Shown here in pieces: positions 18,080-27,779 of a stretch of 64,000 nt of DNA. The DNA is taken from positions 51,777 through 115,776 of the forward strand of contig NZ_BDBI01000010.1 of NCBI RefSeq assembly GCF_001612905.1. Direction: 5' to 3'. The position numbers were made by a program, and so were the translations under genes. This DNA is from Nocardia ignorata NBRC 108230 (GTDB lineage: Bacteria > Actinomycetota > Actinomycetes > Mycobacteriales > Mycobacteriaceae). A model generated the notes under the pieces. That model worked only from the letters and a program-made list of their open reading frames with translations. It did not search any database and was not told the origin of the DNA. The first letter of the stretch is position 1, and every line of letters begins with the position of its first letter.

Positions 18080-19060
18080 TTGTCGTCAGCACCCGCGGCG
18101 TGCGTGAGCGCCTTTCGTACGGAAGACCCGGCCGCCGCACACGATCACGTGGCCGCCGCCTTCGCCCACCACGAACTCGTCCTCGACGAGCGGCACGGGA
18201 TCGACTTCGCCCTGGAGACGGTCCGCTCGCAGAGCCTGACCGTCGGCCGGATGGCCTACGGCACCGATGCCCGCATCGACGGACCCCCGATGCAGACGTG
18301 CTATCACCTGAATCTGTCCGTGGCCGGCCAGAGCACCGTGGCGCAACACGGCACCCGCCGATCGTTCGGCGCGGGTGAGGCCGGCGTGGCGTTCGTGCAC
18401 GACGCCCCGGTGTCCATTCGCTGGAGCGCCGACGCCGAGCACTATCACATCAATCTGCGCCGCGTGCCGTTCGAACGCCACGCGGCTCGGCTGCTCGGTC
18501 GCCGGGACACCGAGCCGGTCCTGTTCGACCTCACCTTCCCCATCGACACCCCCGCCGGCCGCGCCCTGCTGGCCTCGACCCGGTTCGTCTACGACGAATT
18601 GGCCCGCGAAGGCGGGGTGTCGACGATGCCGTTGGCCTGCCGGGAACTCGAGTCGACGCTGATGACCCAGATTCTGCTCACCGCACCGAGTCAGCTCACC
18701 CCGGTCCTCACCGGTTCCGCGCCGAGCATCGGACACACGCGGGTACGCGAGGCCGTGGCCTACATCCACGCGCACCCCGACGCCGACATCTCGACTGCCG
18801 AGCTCGCCGCCCGCGCCGGGGTCACCGCCCGGGCACTGCAATTGGCATTCCGCGACGCGGTCGGCATGTCGCCGAGCGCCTACGTCCGTTCGGTGCGGCT
18901 GGACCGGGTGCGCGACGAATTGTCCTCCGGCCGAGCCGCTTCGGTGAGCGACGCGGCGATGCGGTGGGGCTTCTTCCATCTGGGCCGCTTCGCCCAGCAG
19001 TACCGCGAACGGTTCGGTGAACTGCCGTCGGAAACCGCGGGCCGGGCCGGCCTCGATTGA
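18080..19060 (+). CDS. AraC-family transcription regulator
   Basis: A 326-residue regulator. The N-terminal two thirds is a cupin-like ligand domain of the AraC-binding-like type (HLNLSVAGQSTVAQHG). The C-terminal HTH pair lies at about residues 215-318, with the recognisable GVTARALQLAFRDAVGMSPSAYVRSVRLDRVRDEL. Start: TTG at 18080 with AAAGGAGGG eight bases upstream. It is divergent from operon A and followed at once by a LuxR-type gene, so it is likely to control one or both HyuA/B operons. The inducer is unknown. Confidence 0.9.
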   Translation: MSSAPAACVSAFRTEDPAAAHDHVAAAFAHHELVLDERHGIDFALETVRSQSLTVGRMAYGTDARIDGPPMQTCYHLNLSVAGQSTVAQHGTRRSFGAGEAGVAFVHDAPVSIRWSADAEHYHINLRRVPFERHAARLLGRRDTEPVLFDLTFPIDTPAGRALLASTRFVYDELAREGGVSTMPLACRELESTLMTQILLTAPSQLTPVLTGSAPSIGHTRVREAVAYIHAHPDADISTAELAARAGVTARALQLAFRDAVGMSPSAYVRSVRLDRVRDELSSGRAASVSDAAMRWGFFHLGRFAQQYRERFGELPSETAGRAGLD

Positions 19061-19086
19061 ATGCGGGCGGAGGACAGGAGCCGAAC

Positions 19087-20175
19087 ATGGCATCGAATCA
19101 GTGCAGTGTCGCCGAACTGAACGCCACCATCGCCGAGATCGCCGAGCACGCCGATGCCGTGCTCGATCGGGATCCGATAGAGCACCAGCTCGACCCCGGT
19201 GGAGAGAGCCTCGGCGCACTCTGGGACCTGGTCACCACCCGCGTATTGCGCGACACCGAGGCCGCGGGCTCCTCGCCCACCCGGCTGGCCGAACTGATCG
19301 GTCTGCTCGACCGGATCAGGGCGGCGGAATCGATGCAGGCGCGGCTTCGGCTCGCGAACCGGACCCAGCGGCTGAGCAAGGTGCACGCCGCGCTGTCGGA
19401 ACTGAGCGCGGTGACCAGCGTGGATTCGCTGCTCACCCTGATCCCGGAGGCGACCTGCGGGCTGGGGTTCGACCGTGCGTTGGTCTCCACGGTGGACGGC
19501 GCGTGGCGGTTGCACACGATGCATGTCGTCCGCGATCCGCAGTGGGCGGCCGACATCGTCGCGGTCGGACGGGAGAACCCGCCGATTCTCGACCACGGGC
19601 TGGTCGAGAACGACACGGTCGTCGATGCACGCGCTGTACTCGTGCACCAGGTGCAAGACAATCCGCGAGTCAACCGGCCGCTGGCGGCGATCACCAAGTC
19701 CTCCTCGTACGGGATCGCGCCGTTGCTGGTCGACGGTGAGGTGGTCGGCCTCGTGCACGGGGACTGCTATCACCAGCGGCGCGTGCTCGACGACGTCGAC
19801 CAACTGTTGCTGTCCACCTTCGCTCAGGGGGTGAGCCAACAGCTGGCGCGCGTGTCGATGCTGGAGGGCATGGCGGCGATCCGCGCCCAGCTCGAAGGGC
19901 TGGGGAGGTGGTCCACGCCGGGCCGCACTGTCACCCGATCGATCGCGAGGAGCCGTGACGACGACGAGGTTCTCACCCGTCGGGAGGTCCAGATCGTCCG
20001 GTTGCTCGCCGAGGGTGACTCCAATGCGCGCATCGCCCGCAAACTCACTATTTCCGAGGGCACGGTCAAGACCCACATCACCCGTGTGCTGCGCAAGCTC
20101 GGCGCCGCCAATCGGGCGGAAGCGGTGTCGATCTGGTTGCGGAACTCGGACCCGTCCGGGCCGCTGCGCGCCTGA
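19087..20175 (+). CDS. LuxR-family regulator with GAF-like sensor domain (paralogue 1)
   Basis: A 362-residue regulator. The middle (about residues 110-250) is GAF-like, with GFDRALVSTVDG and SSSYGIAPLLVDGEVVGLVHGD. The C-terminus is a LuxR/NarL HTH: LTRREVQIVRLLAEG, then SEGTVKTHITRVLRKLGAANRAEAV. ATG at 19087 has AGGAG six bases upstream; it starts 26 bp after the AraC gene. A close paralogue lies at 55662 with the same domain order and shared phrases such as NPRVxRPL and LVHGD. No receiver domain is seen, so it probably senses a small molecule rather than a kinase. Candidate regulator of the AT-rich dyad regulon. Confidence 0.9.
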   Translation: MASNQCSVAELNATIAEIAEHADAVLDRDPIEHQLDPGGESLGALWDLVTTRVLRDTEAAGSSPTRLAELIGLLDRIRAAESMQARLRLANRTQRLSKVHAALSELSAVTSVDSLLTLIPEATCGLGFDRALVSTVDGAWRLHTMHVVRDPQWAADIVAVGRENPPILDHGLVENDTVVDARAVLVHQVQDNPRVNRPLAAITKSSSYGIAPLLVDGEVVGLVHGDCYHQRRVLDDVDQLLLSTFAQGVSQQLARVSMLEGMAAIRAQLEGLGRWSTPGRTVTRSIARSRDDDEVLTRREVQIVRLLAEGDSNARIARKLTISEGTVKTHITRVLRKLGAANRAEAVSIWLRNSDPSGPLRA

Positions 20176-20306
20176 TGCGTCTCGAACCGGCCGAAGGTCG
20201 TACGAAACTCCTACCCGCGCCAGATGTCGGCGTGCCCGCCGGGCGGAAAAGTGACGTGTGACATAGAGCGGCAGCACAGCCGCCGCACACGGCACGGAGG
20301 CGCGGT

Positions 20307-22373
20307 ATGACACAGAGCGAACGGAAAGCCGACTGGATCGTCGGCATCGACGTCGGTGGCACGTTCACCGACATCATCGGGCTCGACCAATCCACCGGTG
20401 AGGTCCGCGACGGCAAGGTGCTGTCCACCACCGAACAGGAAGTCGGCGTCCTCGCGGCGCTGGCGGCGATCGAGGTCGCCGTGCCCGAGGTCGCCGAGAT
20501 CGTGCACGGGCACACCGTCGGCATCAACGCGCTGCTGAGCCGCACGGGCGCACCCACCGGCCTGATCGCCACCGGTGGCCACCGCGATCTGCTCGACATC
20601 GGGCGCATGCACCGCGAATTCGGTGACCGTTTCTACGATCCGACCTGGTTGCGCCCGCACCAGGAACGCCCGATCGTGCGTCGCGAATCCCGTTTCGGTG
20701 TCCCCGGTCGTCTGCGCTACGACGGCACCGAACTGCTCGCGCTCGACGAGGACGCCGTACGCCGCGCCGCGCGCGAACTCGGTGAGCAGGGCGCCCGCTC
20801 GGTGGCGGTGTGCCTGATGAACTCCTACATCAACACCGCCCACGAGCAGCGCACCGCCCAGATCGTCGCCGAGGAACTGCCCGACGCCTACATCCAGACC
20901 TCGGCGCTGTATCCGGTGACGCGCGAACACGAACGCACCACCACCGTGGCGCTCGACGCCTACGTGGGCCCCGCCGTCGTCGGCTACCTCGAGCGTTTGA
21001 TGGCCCGGCTGTCCGAGCAGAACTACCGGGGCACCTTGTGGATCATGATGATGAACGGCGGCGTCGCGACCTTCGCAGACGCGGGCCGCGCACCGGTGTT
21101 CCAGCTCGTCTCCGGCCCGGTCGGCGGGGTGAGCGGCAGCGTCAAACTCGCCAACGAGAGCGGCGCGCCGAACCTGCTCACCATCGATGTGGGCGGCACC
21201 AGCACCGACGTGGCCGCGATCCGCAACGGCAAGACCCCGCTCACCGACACCTGGACCCTCGAGACCGGCTTGACCCTGACCATGCCGCTGGTCGATGTCG
21301 AGAGCATCGGTTCCGGTGCGGGCAGCCTGATCCGGCCCAGCGCCCTCGGCACCGTCGCCGTCGGCCCGGCCTCGGCGGGATCGAATCCCGGTCCGGTCTG
21401 CTACCAGCGCGGCGGCGTGGAACCCACGCTCACCGACGCGTGTACCGCGCTCGGGATCCTGCAACCGGACCTGTTCGCCAACGGCGCGATCCAGCTCGAT
21501 GTCGACGGCGCCGTCGAGGCCCTGCGCACGACCGGCAAGCAGTGGAACATGTCGGCGCTCGAACTCGCTTCGGCCGCTTACGAAATCGCCTGCCAGGACA
21601 TCGCGGCGAAGGTGCGGAGCATCTCGGTGTACCGCGGCCTCAACGTCCGCGAATTCGCCCTGCAACCGTCCGGGTCGGCGGGTCCGATGCTCGCCGACCG
21701 GGTCGGTCAGATCCTCGGGCTGGACAAGGTGATCGTGCCCCGCAGCCCCGGCCAGTTCTCCGCGCTCGGTCTGCTGCGCAGCGATCTGATGGTGACGCGC
21801 GCGCAATCCATCATGACGCCCCTGGCACCCGACCGTGCCGAGGCGGTGGAGGACGCGTTCACGGCTTTGCAGGACAGCATCCGGGCTGATCTACAGGACC
21901 AGGGCATCGACGTCTCGCGTCTGCGTTTCGAGCGCGCCGTGTTCGCGATGTACCGCGGCCAGACCTGGGACAACCGGCTGCCCATCGAGACAGTCGCGAT
22001 CACCGCCGAGCGGGTCGGGGAGCTGATCCCCCGGTTCCACGAGTTCTACCAGGACTCCTACGGTTTCGCGGCCCCGGAGATCCCCGTGGTCGTCTCGACT
22101 GTGGAGGTGACCGCGGTGATTCCACGCGAACTCGGCGCCGCCGACCACACCCCCGAGCAGGGCGAGTCCTTCTTGCGCACCACCCGGCTGACCGTGCCGG
22201 GAACCACCGACCCCGTCGAGGTACCGATCCACGTCCGCGAACGTCTCGCGCCGCACCAGCCGGTGCCCGGCCCCGCCCTGATCGCCGAGAAATTCGCGAC
22301 CACCCTGGTGCTGCCCGGCCGGGCTGCCCACGTGGACGACGACCTCAATCTCATCATCGAGCCGCAGGCCTGA
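20307..22373 (+). CDS. HyuA / acetone-carboxylase-beta-like ATP-binding subunit (operon B)
   Basis: A 688-residue HyuA-family protein. N-terminal IDVGGTFTDIIG motif and the second ATPase motif VGGTSTDVAAIRNG; the GAGSLIRPSALGTVAVGPASAG stretch and the GSAGPM segment are typical. Paralogue of 15612 but divergent in sequence, so it probably acts on a different substrate of the same class. It is 131 bp after the LuxR gene, 9 bp before HyuB. GGAGG precedes the ATG. No AT-rich dyad is seen directly upstream, so it may be read from the AraC/LuxR promoter or controlled by LuxR in another way. Confidence 0.92.
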   Translation: MTQSERKADWIVGIDVGGTFTDIIGLDQSTGEVRDGKVLSTTEQEVGVLAALAAIEVAVPEVAEIVHGHTVGINALLSRTGAPTGLIATGGHRDLLDIGRMHREFGDRFYDPTWLRPHQERPIVRRESRFGVPGRLRYDGTELLALDEDAVRRAARELGEQGARSVAVCLMNSYINTAHEQRTAQIVAEELPDAYIQTSALYPVTREHERTTTVALDAYVGPAVVGYLERLMARLSEQNYRGTLWIMMMNGGVATFADAGRAPVFQLVSGPVGGVSGSVKLANESGAPNLLTIDVGGTSTDVAAIRNGKTPLTDTWTLETGLTLTMPLVDVESIGSGAGSLIRPSALGTVAVGPASAGSNPGPVCYQRGGVEPTLTDACTALGILQPDLFANGAIQLDVDGAVEALRTTGKQWNMSALELASAAYEIACQDIAAKVRSISVYRGLNVREFALQPSGSAGPMLADRVGQILGLDKVIVPRSPGQFSALGLLRSDLMVTRAQSIMTPLAPDRAEAVEDAFTALQDSIRADLQDQGIDVSRLRFERAVFAMYRGQTWDNRLPIETVAITAERVGELIPRFHEFYQDSYGFAAPEIPVVVSTVEVTAVIPRELGAADHTPEQGESFLRTTRLTVPGTTDPVEVPIHVRERLAPHQPVPGPALIAEKFATTLVLPGRAAHVDDDLNLIIEPQA

Positions 22374-22382
22374 GGAGCAACC

Positions 22383-24299
22383 ATGACCACCATCGAAACC
22401 CCCGGCCCCGCCGTCGACGTCGAGCTCGACATCCTGCGCTACGGCCTCGTCGAAGTCGCCCGCGAAATGCTGGATTCGCTGATGCGCAGCGCCTTCTCAC
22501 CGGTCTGCCGTGACATCCTCGACTGCACCAGCGCCATCCACATGCGCACCGACGACGGCTGGGAGACGGTCGCGCTGTGGGAGGGCTGCATGCAGCACGC
22601 CTTCACCGCACCGCACATCGCGAACTTCGTGATGGACGACTGGGACATCGACACGATGCAGCCCGGTGACGTCATCTTCGTCAACGACCCGTGGCGCGGC
22701 ACCATCCACCAGTCGGATGTGAACCTGCTGCGTCCGGTGTTCGTCAACGGTCGCGTGGAGTTCCTGCTGCACTCGACCTCACACCTGGTCGACCTCGGCG
22801 GCGCGATCCCCGGCGGCTTCTCCAACGGCACCCAGACCCACTTCGAGGAGCAGCTCAAACTGCCGCCGACACTGTTGTACGCCAACGACGTTCCGGTGCG
22901 CCCGACCTTCAACTTCATCCTCGAGAACAACCGCGTGCCCCAGCTGGTGCTGGGCGATCTGCGCGCGCTGCACGGCTGCCTGGTCGTCGGCGAACGACAG
23001 CTGCAGGAGCTCGTCGCCCGCAGCGGTCTGGACAAGATCCGGGCGGCGGGGCGCTATGCCATCGAGTCCACCGAGGCGAGCATGCGCCGCGGTATCGCGA
23101 GCATCCCCGACGGTGACTACACGGCCGAGGACTTCCTCGACGAGGACGGTGTCAGTGGCGAGCCGATCCCGGTACACGTCACCGTGAAGGTCCGCGGGGA
23201 TTCGATGGAGATCGACTTCTCCGGTTCCGGTCGTCAGCCGCTGGGCAACTGCGGTACCGCTTGGTGCGAGGCCACCCGCTGCATCGAGGCGGTCAAGCTG
23301 ATGGTCGACCCGTCGACTCCGGTCAACAGCGGCACCTTGCGACCGGTCGAAACAATCCTGCCGCCCGGCAGCGTGGTGCAGGTGCTGCCGCCGTCGAGCT
23401 GCTCCAACCACGCCGATATCGGTGCGCGCGGCATCAATGTGGTGACCCAGGCGCTGAGCCAGGCCACCGACGAGGCCTTCGCCTGTGACACCGGCACCGC
23501 GGTGGTCGTCAGTCTCGGCGGCATCGACACCCGCGCCGGGCACGAGGGCACACCGTGGGGTGCGTTCGCACTCGCCGGCGGCGGTTGGGGCGGTACCTGG
23601 AAAGAAGACGGCGTCTCGTTCTGCGTGATCCCGATCGGCAACTGCCGCACTTCCGTTCAGGAGCACCTCGAGATCGAGAGCCCGCTGGTCGTCGTCCAGC
23701 ACGAGATGGTCGTCGACACCGCCGGTGCGGGCCGGTACCGCGGCGGCGCCGGTTCGGTGTATTCGATCTACGCCGAATCCGACACGATGGTCACCGTCAC
23801 CGCCGACCGGATCCGCGTCGGCGCCCCCGGGTCCAACGGCGGCGGCGCGGGCGCCCCCGCATTCGGCTGGTACATCGAGAATTTCGATCTGGCCCGGCAC
23901 GGCGATCCGCTCGATCTGCGCGGGATCGAGCCACTGTTCGGCATGTTCGGCGCCGACGGCAGACCCGACCCCAACCACGGCAAGTTCGGCCGGGGCGCGC
24001 GCTATCAGACGGGCAAGTTCTCCGGTCTGATCCTGAAAGCCGGTGACGCCCTGCGTTTCGTCATCGGTGGCGGTGGCGGCTGGGGTGACCCGCTCGAACG
24101 CGAAGCAGACAGGGTCGCGTCCGACGTGCGGGCAGGACTCGTGAGCCCCGAATTCGCCACTGCCGGTTACGGAGTCGTGCTCGCCGACGGCGAAGTCGAC
24201 GAAGCCGCCACCACCGCACAGCGTGCGCGCCTGGCGACCGAGCGTGCCGAGGGGCGCTGGCAGGTGCCGGTCGCCACTCCCCTCACCTGGACCCTCTGA
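22383..24299 (+). CDS. HyuB / acetone-carboxylase-alpha-like large subunit (operon B)
   Basis: A 638-residue HyuB-family protein. Landmarks: VNDPWRGTIHQSDVNLLRP, HLVDLGGAIPGGF, SSCSNHADIGARGINV and the C-terminal GGGGGWGDPLERE. It should form the catalytic complex with the HyuA encoded 9 bp upstream. Family members hydrolyse cyclic amides or carboxylate ketones with ATP; the small zinc-ribbon gene 17 bp downstream favours the carboxylase side. GAGGAG precedes the ATG. Confidence 0.9.
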   Translation: MTTIETPGPAVDVELDILRYGLVEVAREMLDSLMRSAFSPVCRDILDCTSAIHMRTDDGWETVALWEGCMQHAFTAPHIANFVMDDWDIDTMQPGDVIFVNDPWRGTIHQSDVNLLRPVFVNGRVEFLLHSTSHLVDLGGAIPGGFSNGTQTHFEEQLKLPPTLLYANDVPVRPTFNFILENNRVPQLVLGDLRALHGCLVVGERQLQELVARSGLDKIRAAGRYAIESTEASMRRGIASIPDGDYTAEDFLDEDGVSGEPIPVHVTVKVRGDSMEIDFSGSGRQPLGNCGTAWCEATRCIEAVKLMVDPSTPVNSGTLRPVETILPPGSVVQVLPPSSCSNHADIGARGINVVTQALSQATDEAFACDTGTAVVVSLGGIDTRAGHEGTPWGAFALAGGGWGGTWKEDGVSFCVIPIGNCRTSVQEHLEIESPLVVVQHEMVVDTAGAGRYRGGAGSVYSIYAESDTMVTVTADRIRVGAPGSNGGGAGAPAFGWYIENFDLARHGDPLDLRGIEPLFGMFGADGRPDPNHGKFGRGARYQTGKFSGLILKAGDALRFVIGGGGGWGDPLEREADRVASDVRAGLVSPEFATAGYGVVLADGEVDEAATTAQRARLATERAEGRWQVPVATPLTWTL

Positions 24300-24316
24300 A
24301 GACAAGGACCACTGAC

Positions 24317-24577
24317 ATGTCAGTCGATCGACTCTTGTTCCCCCGCCCCGAGACCGACCGCGTGTATGTCGAGCGCGTGCCCGTCGACGGCGCGTGCCCG
24401 GCCTGCGGCGCGGCCGAGCTGGCCCGCTACCCCGTCGCCAATTTCCTCGGCCCACGCATGGTCGTGAAGTGCCAGCGCTGCTTCCACCACGTGTCGGTGA
24501 CCCGTCCCGAACCCGAGGACCACTGGCCCGCGTGGCGCTCGCCCGCCCACGACTGGCCCGCCTCCCGCGTCGGATAA
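24317..24577 (+). CDS. Tiny zinc-ribbon subunit of the carboxylase-like complex (operon B)
   Basis: An 86-residue protein with two CxxC pairs, CPACGAAELARYPV and VVKCQRCFHHV, homologous to the 69-residue protein at 17681. The extra N-terminus (about 20 residues) and tryptophan-rich tail (DHWPAWRSPAHDWP) are specific to this copy. It is probably a structural zinc subunit needed by the HyuA/B complex. It has a GACAAGGACC-type box upstream and lies between HyuB and an SDR in one operon. Confidence 0.78.
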   Translation: MSVDRLLFPRPETDRVYVERVPVDGACPACGAAELARYPVANFLGPRMVVKCQRCFHHVSVTRPEPEDHWPAWRSPAHDWPASRVG

Positions 24578-24614
24578 GCCCTCCCCCACCATCTTTCGCT
24601 CCGAAAGGACTCCC

Positions 24615-25373
24615 ATGTCGCTCGACGGGAAAGTCGTTCTCATCACCGGCGCCGCAGGCGGAATCGGTACGGCCACCGCGCTGCTCGCGGCCGAGGAAGG
24701 CGCGCGGCTCGCGCTGACCGATGTGTCGAAGGATCGCCTCGAAGCCACCGCCGAGCAGGTGCGCGCCGCGGGCGGCGAGGTCCTGGCCCTGCCCGCCGAC
24801 CTCACCGATGGTGCCGAGGTGAACGCGCTGATCGACGCGGTCATCGCCGAATACGGCCGCCTCGACGGCGCGTTCAACAACGCCGGGGTCAGCGGCGGAC
24901 AGATCGGCCAGGGCGGCCGCCGCGTCGGCGAGTGGGACGAGGACGCCTTCGATCAAGCGATCGCGGTGAACCTCAAGGGCGTATGGCTCTGCCTACGTGC
25001 GGAATTGGCGCAGATGGAAGCCCAGGGCGGCGGCGCGATCGTGAACACCGCGTCGCTGGCGGGGCTGTCGGGCTTCAAGACCACCGCCGGGTATTCGGCC
25101 GCCAAGCACGGCGTCATCGGGCTCACCAAGACCGCCGCCCTCGAGTACGCGCCGACCATCCGGATCAACGCGGTGTGTCCCGGCTACACCGACACCGACC
25201 TGATGAAGGACGCCAAGCGCCGCAGCGGCGACACCATCATGGCGCGCATCCCCGCGGCCCGGCTCGCCCAGCCCCGGGAGATCGCGGAGATGGCGTGCTG
25301 GCTGCTGTCCGACCGCGCCGCCTACGCCACCGGCGGCGAATTCGTCGTCGACGGCGGCTATATGGCGGGCTGA
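24615..25373 (+). CDS. SDR family oxidoreductase, FabG-like (operon B)
   Basis: A 252-residue classical SDR: TGAAGGIG at residues 11-18, NNAG, a catalytic serine in NTASLAG and YSAAK, ending with the family's typical VDGGYMAG. It should interconvert a secondary alcohol and ketone with NAD(P), for example producing the ketone used by the HyuA/B complex. CGAAAGGAC precedes the ATG. It is 37 bp after the zinc-ribbon gene and 44 bp before the ALDH. Confidence 0.92.
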   Translation: MSLDGKVVLITGAAGGIGTATALLAAEEGARLALTDVSKDRLEATAEQVRAAGGEVLALPADLTDGAEVNALIDAVIAEYGRLDGAFNNAGVSGGQIGQGGRRVGEWDEDAFDQAIAVNLKGVWLCLRAELAQMEAQGGGAIVNTASLAGLSGFKTTAGYSAAKHGVIGLTKTAALEYAPTIRINAVCPGYTDTDLMKDAKRRSGDTIMARIPAARLAQPREIAEMACWLLSDRAAYATGGEFVVDGGYMAG

Positions 25374-25417
25374 CTGTCCCCTTCTCGAATTGATCTCTAC
25401 CCGAAAAGGATTCACGC

Positions 25418-26881
25418 ATGACAACCATGATCGGCGCGGCCGCCAGTTACATCGATGGTCGCTGGAGCGGTGGTGACGGCGAGCCTGTCGCCACGATCAA
25501 CCCCGCGACCGGGCTCCAGGTGGCGCTCACCCCCGCCACCGGCCCCGCCCAGGTGACCGAGGTCGTCTCGGCTGCTCGACGCGCCTTCGACGGGGGCGAG
25601 TGGAGCCGTCTCGGTCCGGCCGAGCGTGGCGCCCTGCTGCACCGCCTTGCCGACCTGCTCCAGGAGAACCGGGAATCACTGGTCCAGATCGCCGCCACCG
25701 AGATCGGCACCCCGATCGGCAGCGGACCGACCCTGCATGTCGACCTGCCCGCGAAGTTCTTCCGCTGGTTCGCCGACGCCGCCATCCGTGGACCCCGCGA
25801 CGGCTACGAACAGCCCATGCCACTCGATCACGACCCGATCACCACCAGCAGTCTGCTGCTGCGCCAGCCCGCGGGTGTGGTCGCCGCGATCGTCGCCTAC
25901 AACGTGCCGATCATGATGAGCGCCTACAAACTCGGCGCCGCGCTGGCCGCCGGTTGTTCCACGGTGCTGGTCACCTCACCGAAGTCTGTGCTGCTCACCA
26001 CTGCGTTCGTCAGGTTGGTCGAGGAAGCCGGATTCCCCGCGGGCGCGGTCAATCTGGTGTTCGGACCACCGGCCGTCACCGAGCAGGTCGTCACCGCCGC
26101 CGAGGTGGACATGGTCACCTTCACCGGCTCCCCCGCCGTCGGCAGCAGGATCCTCACCCTGGCCGCCCCGACGCTGAAAAAGGTGGTTCTCGAACTCGGC
26201 GGCAAGTCACCCAACATCGTGTTGCCGGGCACCGACCTGGATCGCGCGGTCCCCGCCTCGGCGCTGCGGTTCACCCGCAACAGCGGCCAGGCCTGCGGAG
26301 CGACCACCCGAACCCTGGTGCCGCAGGCCGACTTCGACGAATACGTCGAGCGGTCCGGCGCTTTCCTGCGCACCCTCACCGTCGGCGACCCGCTCGCACC
26401 CGACACCGTCCTCGGCCCACTCATCACCGGTGAACACCGCGCCAATGTGGAAGGGTTCCTCGCCCGAGCGCGTGACACGGGCGCCGACATCCCCGTCGGT
26501 GGTGGCCGACCGGCAGGCCTCGACGACGGGTTCTTCCTCGAAGCGACCCTGGTCACCGGTGTCCCCAACGAAGCCGAGATCGCCCAGGAGGAACTGTTCG
26601 CTCCCGTCGGTGTGGTCATGCCCTACACCGACCTCGACGACGCGGTCCGCATGGCCAACGACGTCAAATACGCCCTCAACGCCAATGTCTGGGGGCCCAC
26701 CCCGCAGGCCATCGAGTTCGCCCGGCGGCTGCGTTCGGGCACCGTCACGATCAACGGGGGCGGTGGTATGCGTCCCGACGCCCCATGGGGCGGACCCGGT
26801 CACAGCGGCATCGGCAGGGAGGGCGGCGAAGAGGGCTTCCGCGAATTCTTCGAAGTCAAGCACCTGCAGTGGCCGCTGTGA
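25418..26881 (+). CDS. Aldehyde dehydrogenase (operon B)
   Basis: A 487-residue ALDH with catalytic Cys293 (NSGQACGATTR), Glu259 (LELGGKSPN) and the cofactor motif FTGSPAVGS. It has the domain order of betaine/phenylacetaldehyde-type ALDHs. AAAAGGA precedes the ATG. The stop overlaps the next SDR start in a GTGA arrangement, so both are translated together. It is the counterpart of the ALDH in operon A, which supports two parallel pathways. Confidence 0.93.
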   Translation: MTTMIGAAASYIDGRWSGGDGEPVATINPATGLQVALTPATGPAQVTEVVSAARRAFDGGEWSRLGPAERGALLHRLADLLQENRESLVQIAATEIGTPIGSGPTLHVDLPAKFFRWFADAAIRGPRDGYEQPMPLDHDPITTSSLLLRQPAGVVAAIVAYNVPIMMSAYKLGAALAAGCSTVLVTSPKSVLLTTAFVRLVEEAGFPAGAVNLVFGPPAVTEQVVTAAEVDMVTFTGSPAVGSRILTLAAPTLKKVVLELGGKSPNIVLPGTDLDRAVPASALRFTRNSGQACGATTRTLVPQADFDEYVERSGAFLRTLTVGDPLAPDTVLGPLITGEHRANVEGFLARARDTGADIPVGGGRPAGLDDGFFLEATLVTGVPNEAEIAQEELFAPVGVVMPYTDLDDAVRMANDVKYALNANVWGPTPQAIEFARRLRSGTVTINGGGGMRPDAPWGGPGHSGIGREGGEEGFREFFEVKHLQWPL

Positions 26882-27714
26882 ACCTGTTGGACGGCAAGGT
26901 CGCCGTCATCACCGGCGCGGCGAGCGGGATGGGCCTGGCCACCGCCGAAACCTTCGTCGAACACGGGGCGAAGGTGGTACTCGCCGACATCCAGGAGGAA
27001 CGCGGATCGGCAGCCGCCGCCCGCCTGGGTGACTCGGCACTGTTCGTGCGCACGGATGTCACCGTCGCGGCGCAGGTCGAGTCCGCCATCGGCGCCGCAG
27101 TGGACACCTTCGGACGACTCGACGTCATGTTCAGCAATGCCGGTGCCGCCGTGGATCTTTCGCCGATCGATGACCTCAGCCCGGAGGGACTCGACCGCAC
27201 GCTGGCGCTGAACCTGCATGCCCATGTCGCGGCACACAAATACGCGACCAGGCAGTTCCGCGCGCAGGGCGTTCCAGGCTCGATCATCACCACCGGCAGT
27301 GTCGCCGCGTTGCAGGCCGGATGGAACGGCGGCGCGTACTCGATGGCGAAGGCCGCGGTGCTGGCCTTGGTCCGGCAAACGGCCACGGAGAACCGGGGCA
27401 CCGGTATCCGCTCCAACGCCATCCTCCCCGGCGCGGTCCTCACCTCGATCATCACCGACATGTTCGGGGTGAGCCGCGAGCGCGAAGAGGAGTTCCTCAC
27501 CGGGATCGGTGACCGCATCGGCGGCGAGACGCTGATCGGGCGCGCGGGCCGCGCCCGCGATATCGCCGGCGCGGCGCTGTTCCTCGCCAGCGATCTGTCG
27601 GCCTGGATCACCGGCGTCGCACTGCCGGTCGACGGCGGCGCGACCGCGGTCACCAAGGACGCCACGGTCTCGATCGTCACCGAGTTCGCCACGGATTTCA
27701 ACGCAGGTCCGTGA
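26878..27714 (+). CDS. SDR family oxidoreductase (operon B, last gene)
   Basis: A 278-residue SDR with TGAASGMG, NAGA, a catalytic serine in TTGSVAA and YSMAK; it ends VDGGATAV plus a 20-residue tail. The start is the GTG at 26878 that overlaps the ALDH stop (GTGA); the longer frame upstream lies inside the ALDH gene. The NNAG motif is replaced by SNAG, which is common. A long hairpin follows at 27732. Confidence 0.9.
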   Translation: MNLLDGKVAVITGAASGMGLATAETFVEHGAKVVLADIQEERGSAAAARLGDSALFVRTDVTVAAQVESAIGAAVDTFGRLDVMFSNAGAAVDLSPIDDLSPEGLDRTLALNLHAHVAAHKYATRQFRAQGVPGSIITTGSVAALQAGWNGGAYSMAKAAVLALVRQTATENRGTGIRSNAILPGAVLTSIITDMFGVSREREEEFLTGIGDRIGGETLIGRAGRARDIAGAALFLASDLSAWITGVALPVDGGATAVTKDATVSIVTEFATDFNAGP

Positions 27715-27731
27715 GGGGAACTCATCCCCGC

Positions 27732-27769
27732 GATCAGCCGCGGTTGCCAGGTGGCAGCCGCGGCTGATC
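27732..27769. terminator. Bidirectional terminator hairpin
   Basis: Seventeen-base arms (27732-27748 and 27753-27769), one G-T wobble, 4-nt loop AGGT. It lies between the convergent operon B and the MFS/MarR operon. Confidence 0.75.
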
Positions 27770-27779
27770 ACGTTGTCGG

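Noticed and set aside
22779..24956. A 725-codon minus-strand open frame opposite operon B
   Set aside because: Antisense shadow of HyuB and the zinc-ribbon gene, with no recognisable domain.
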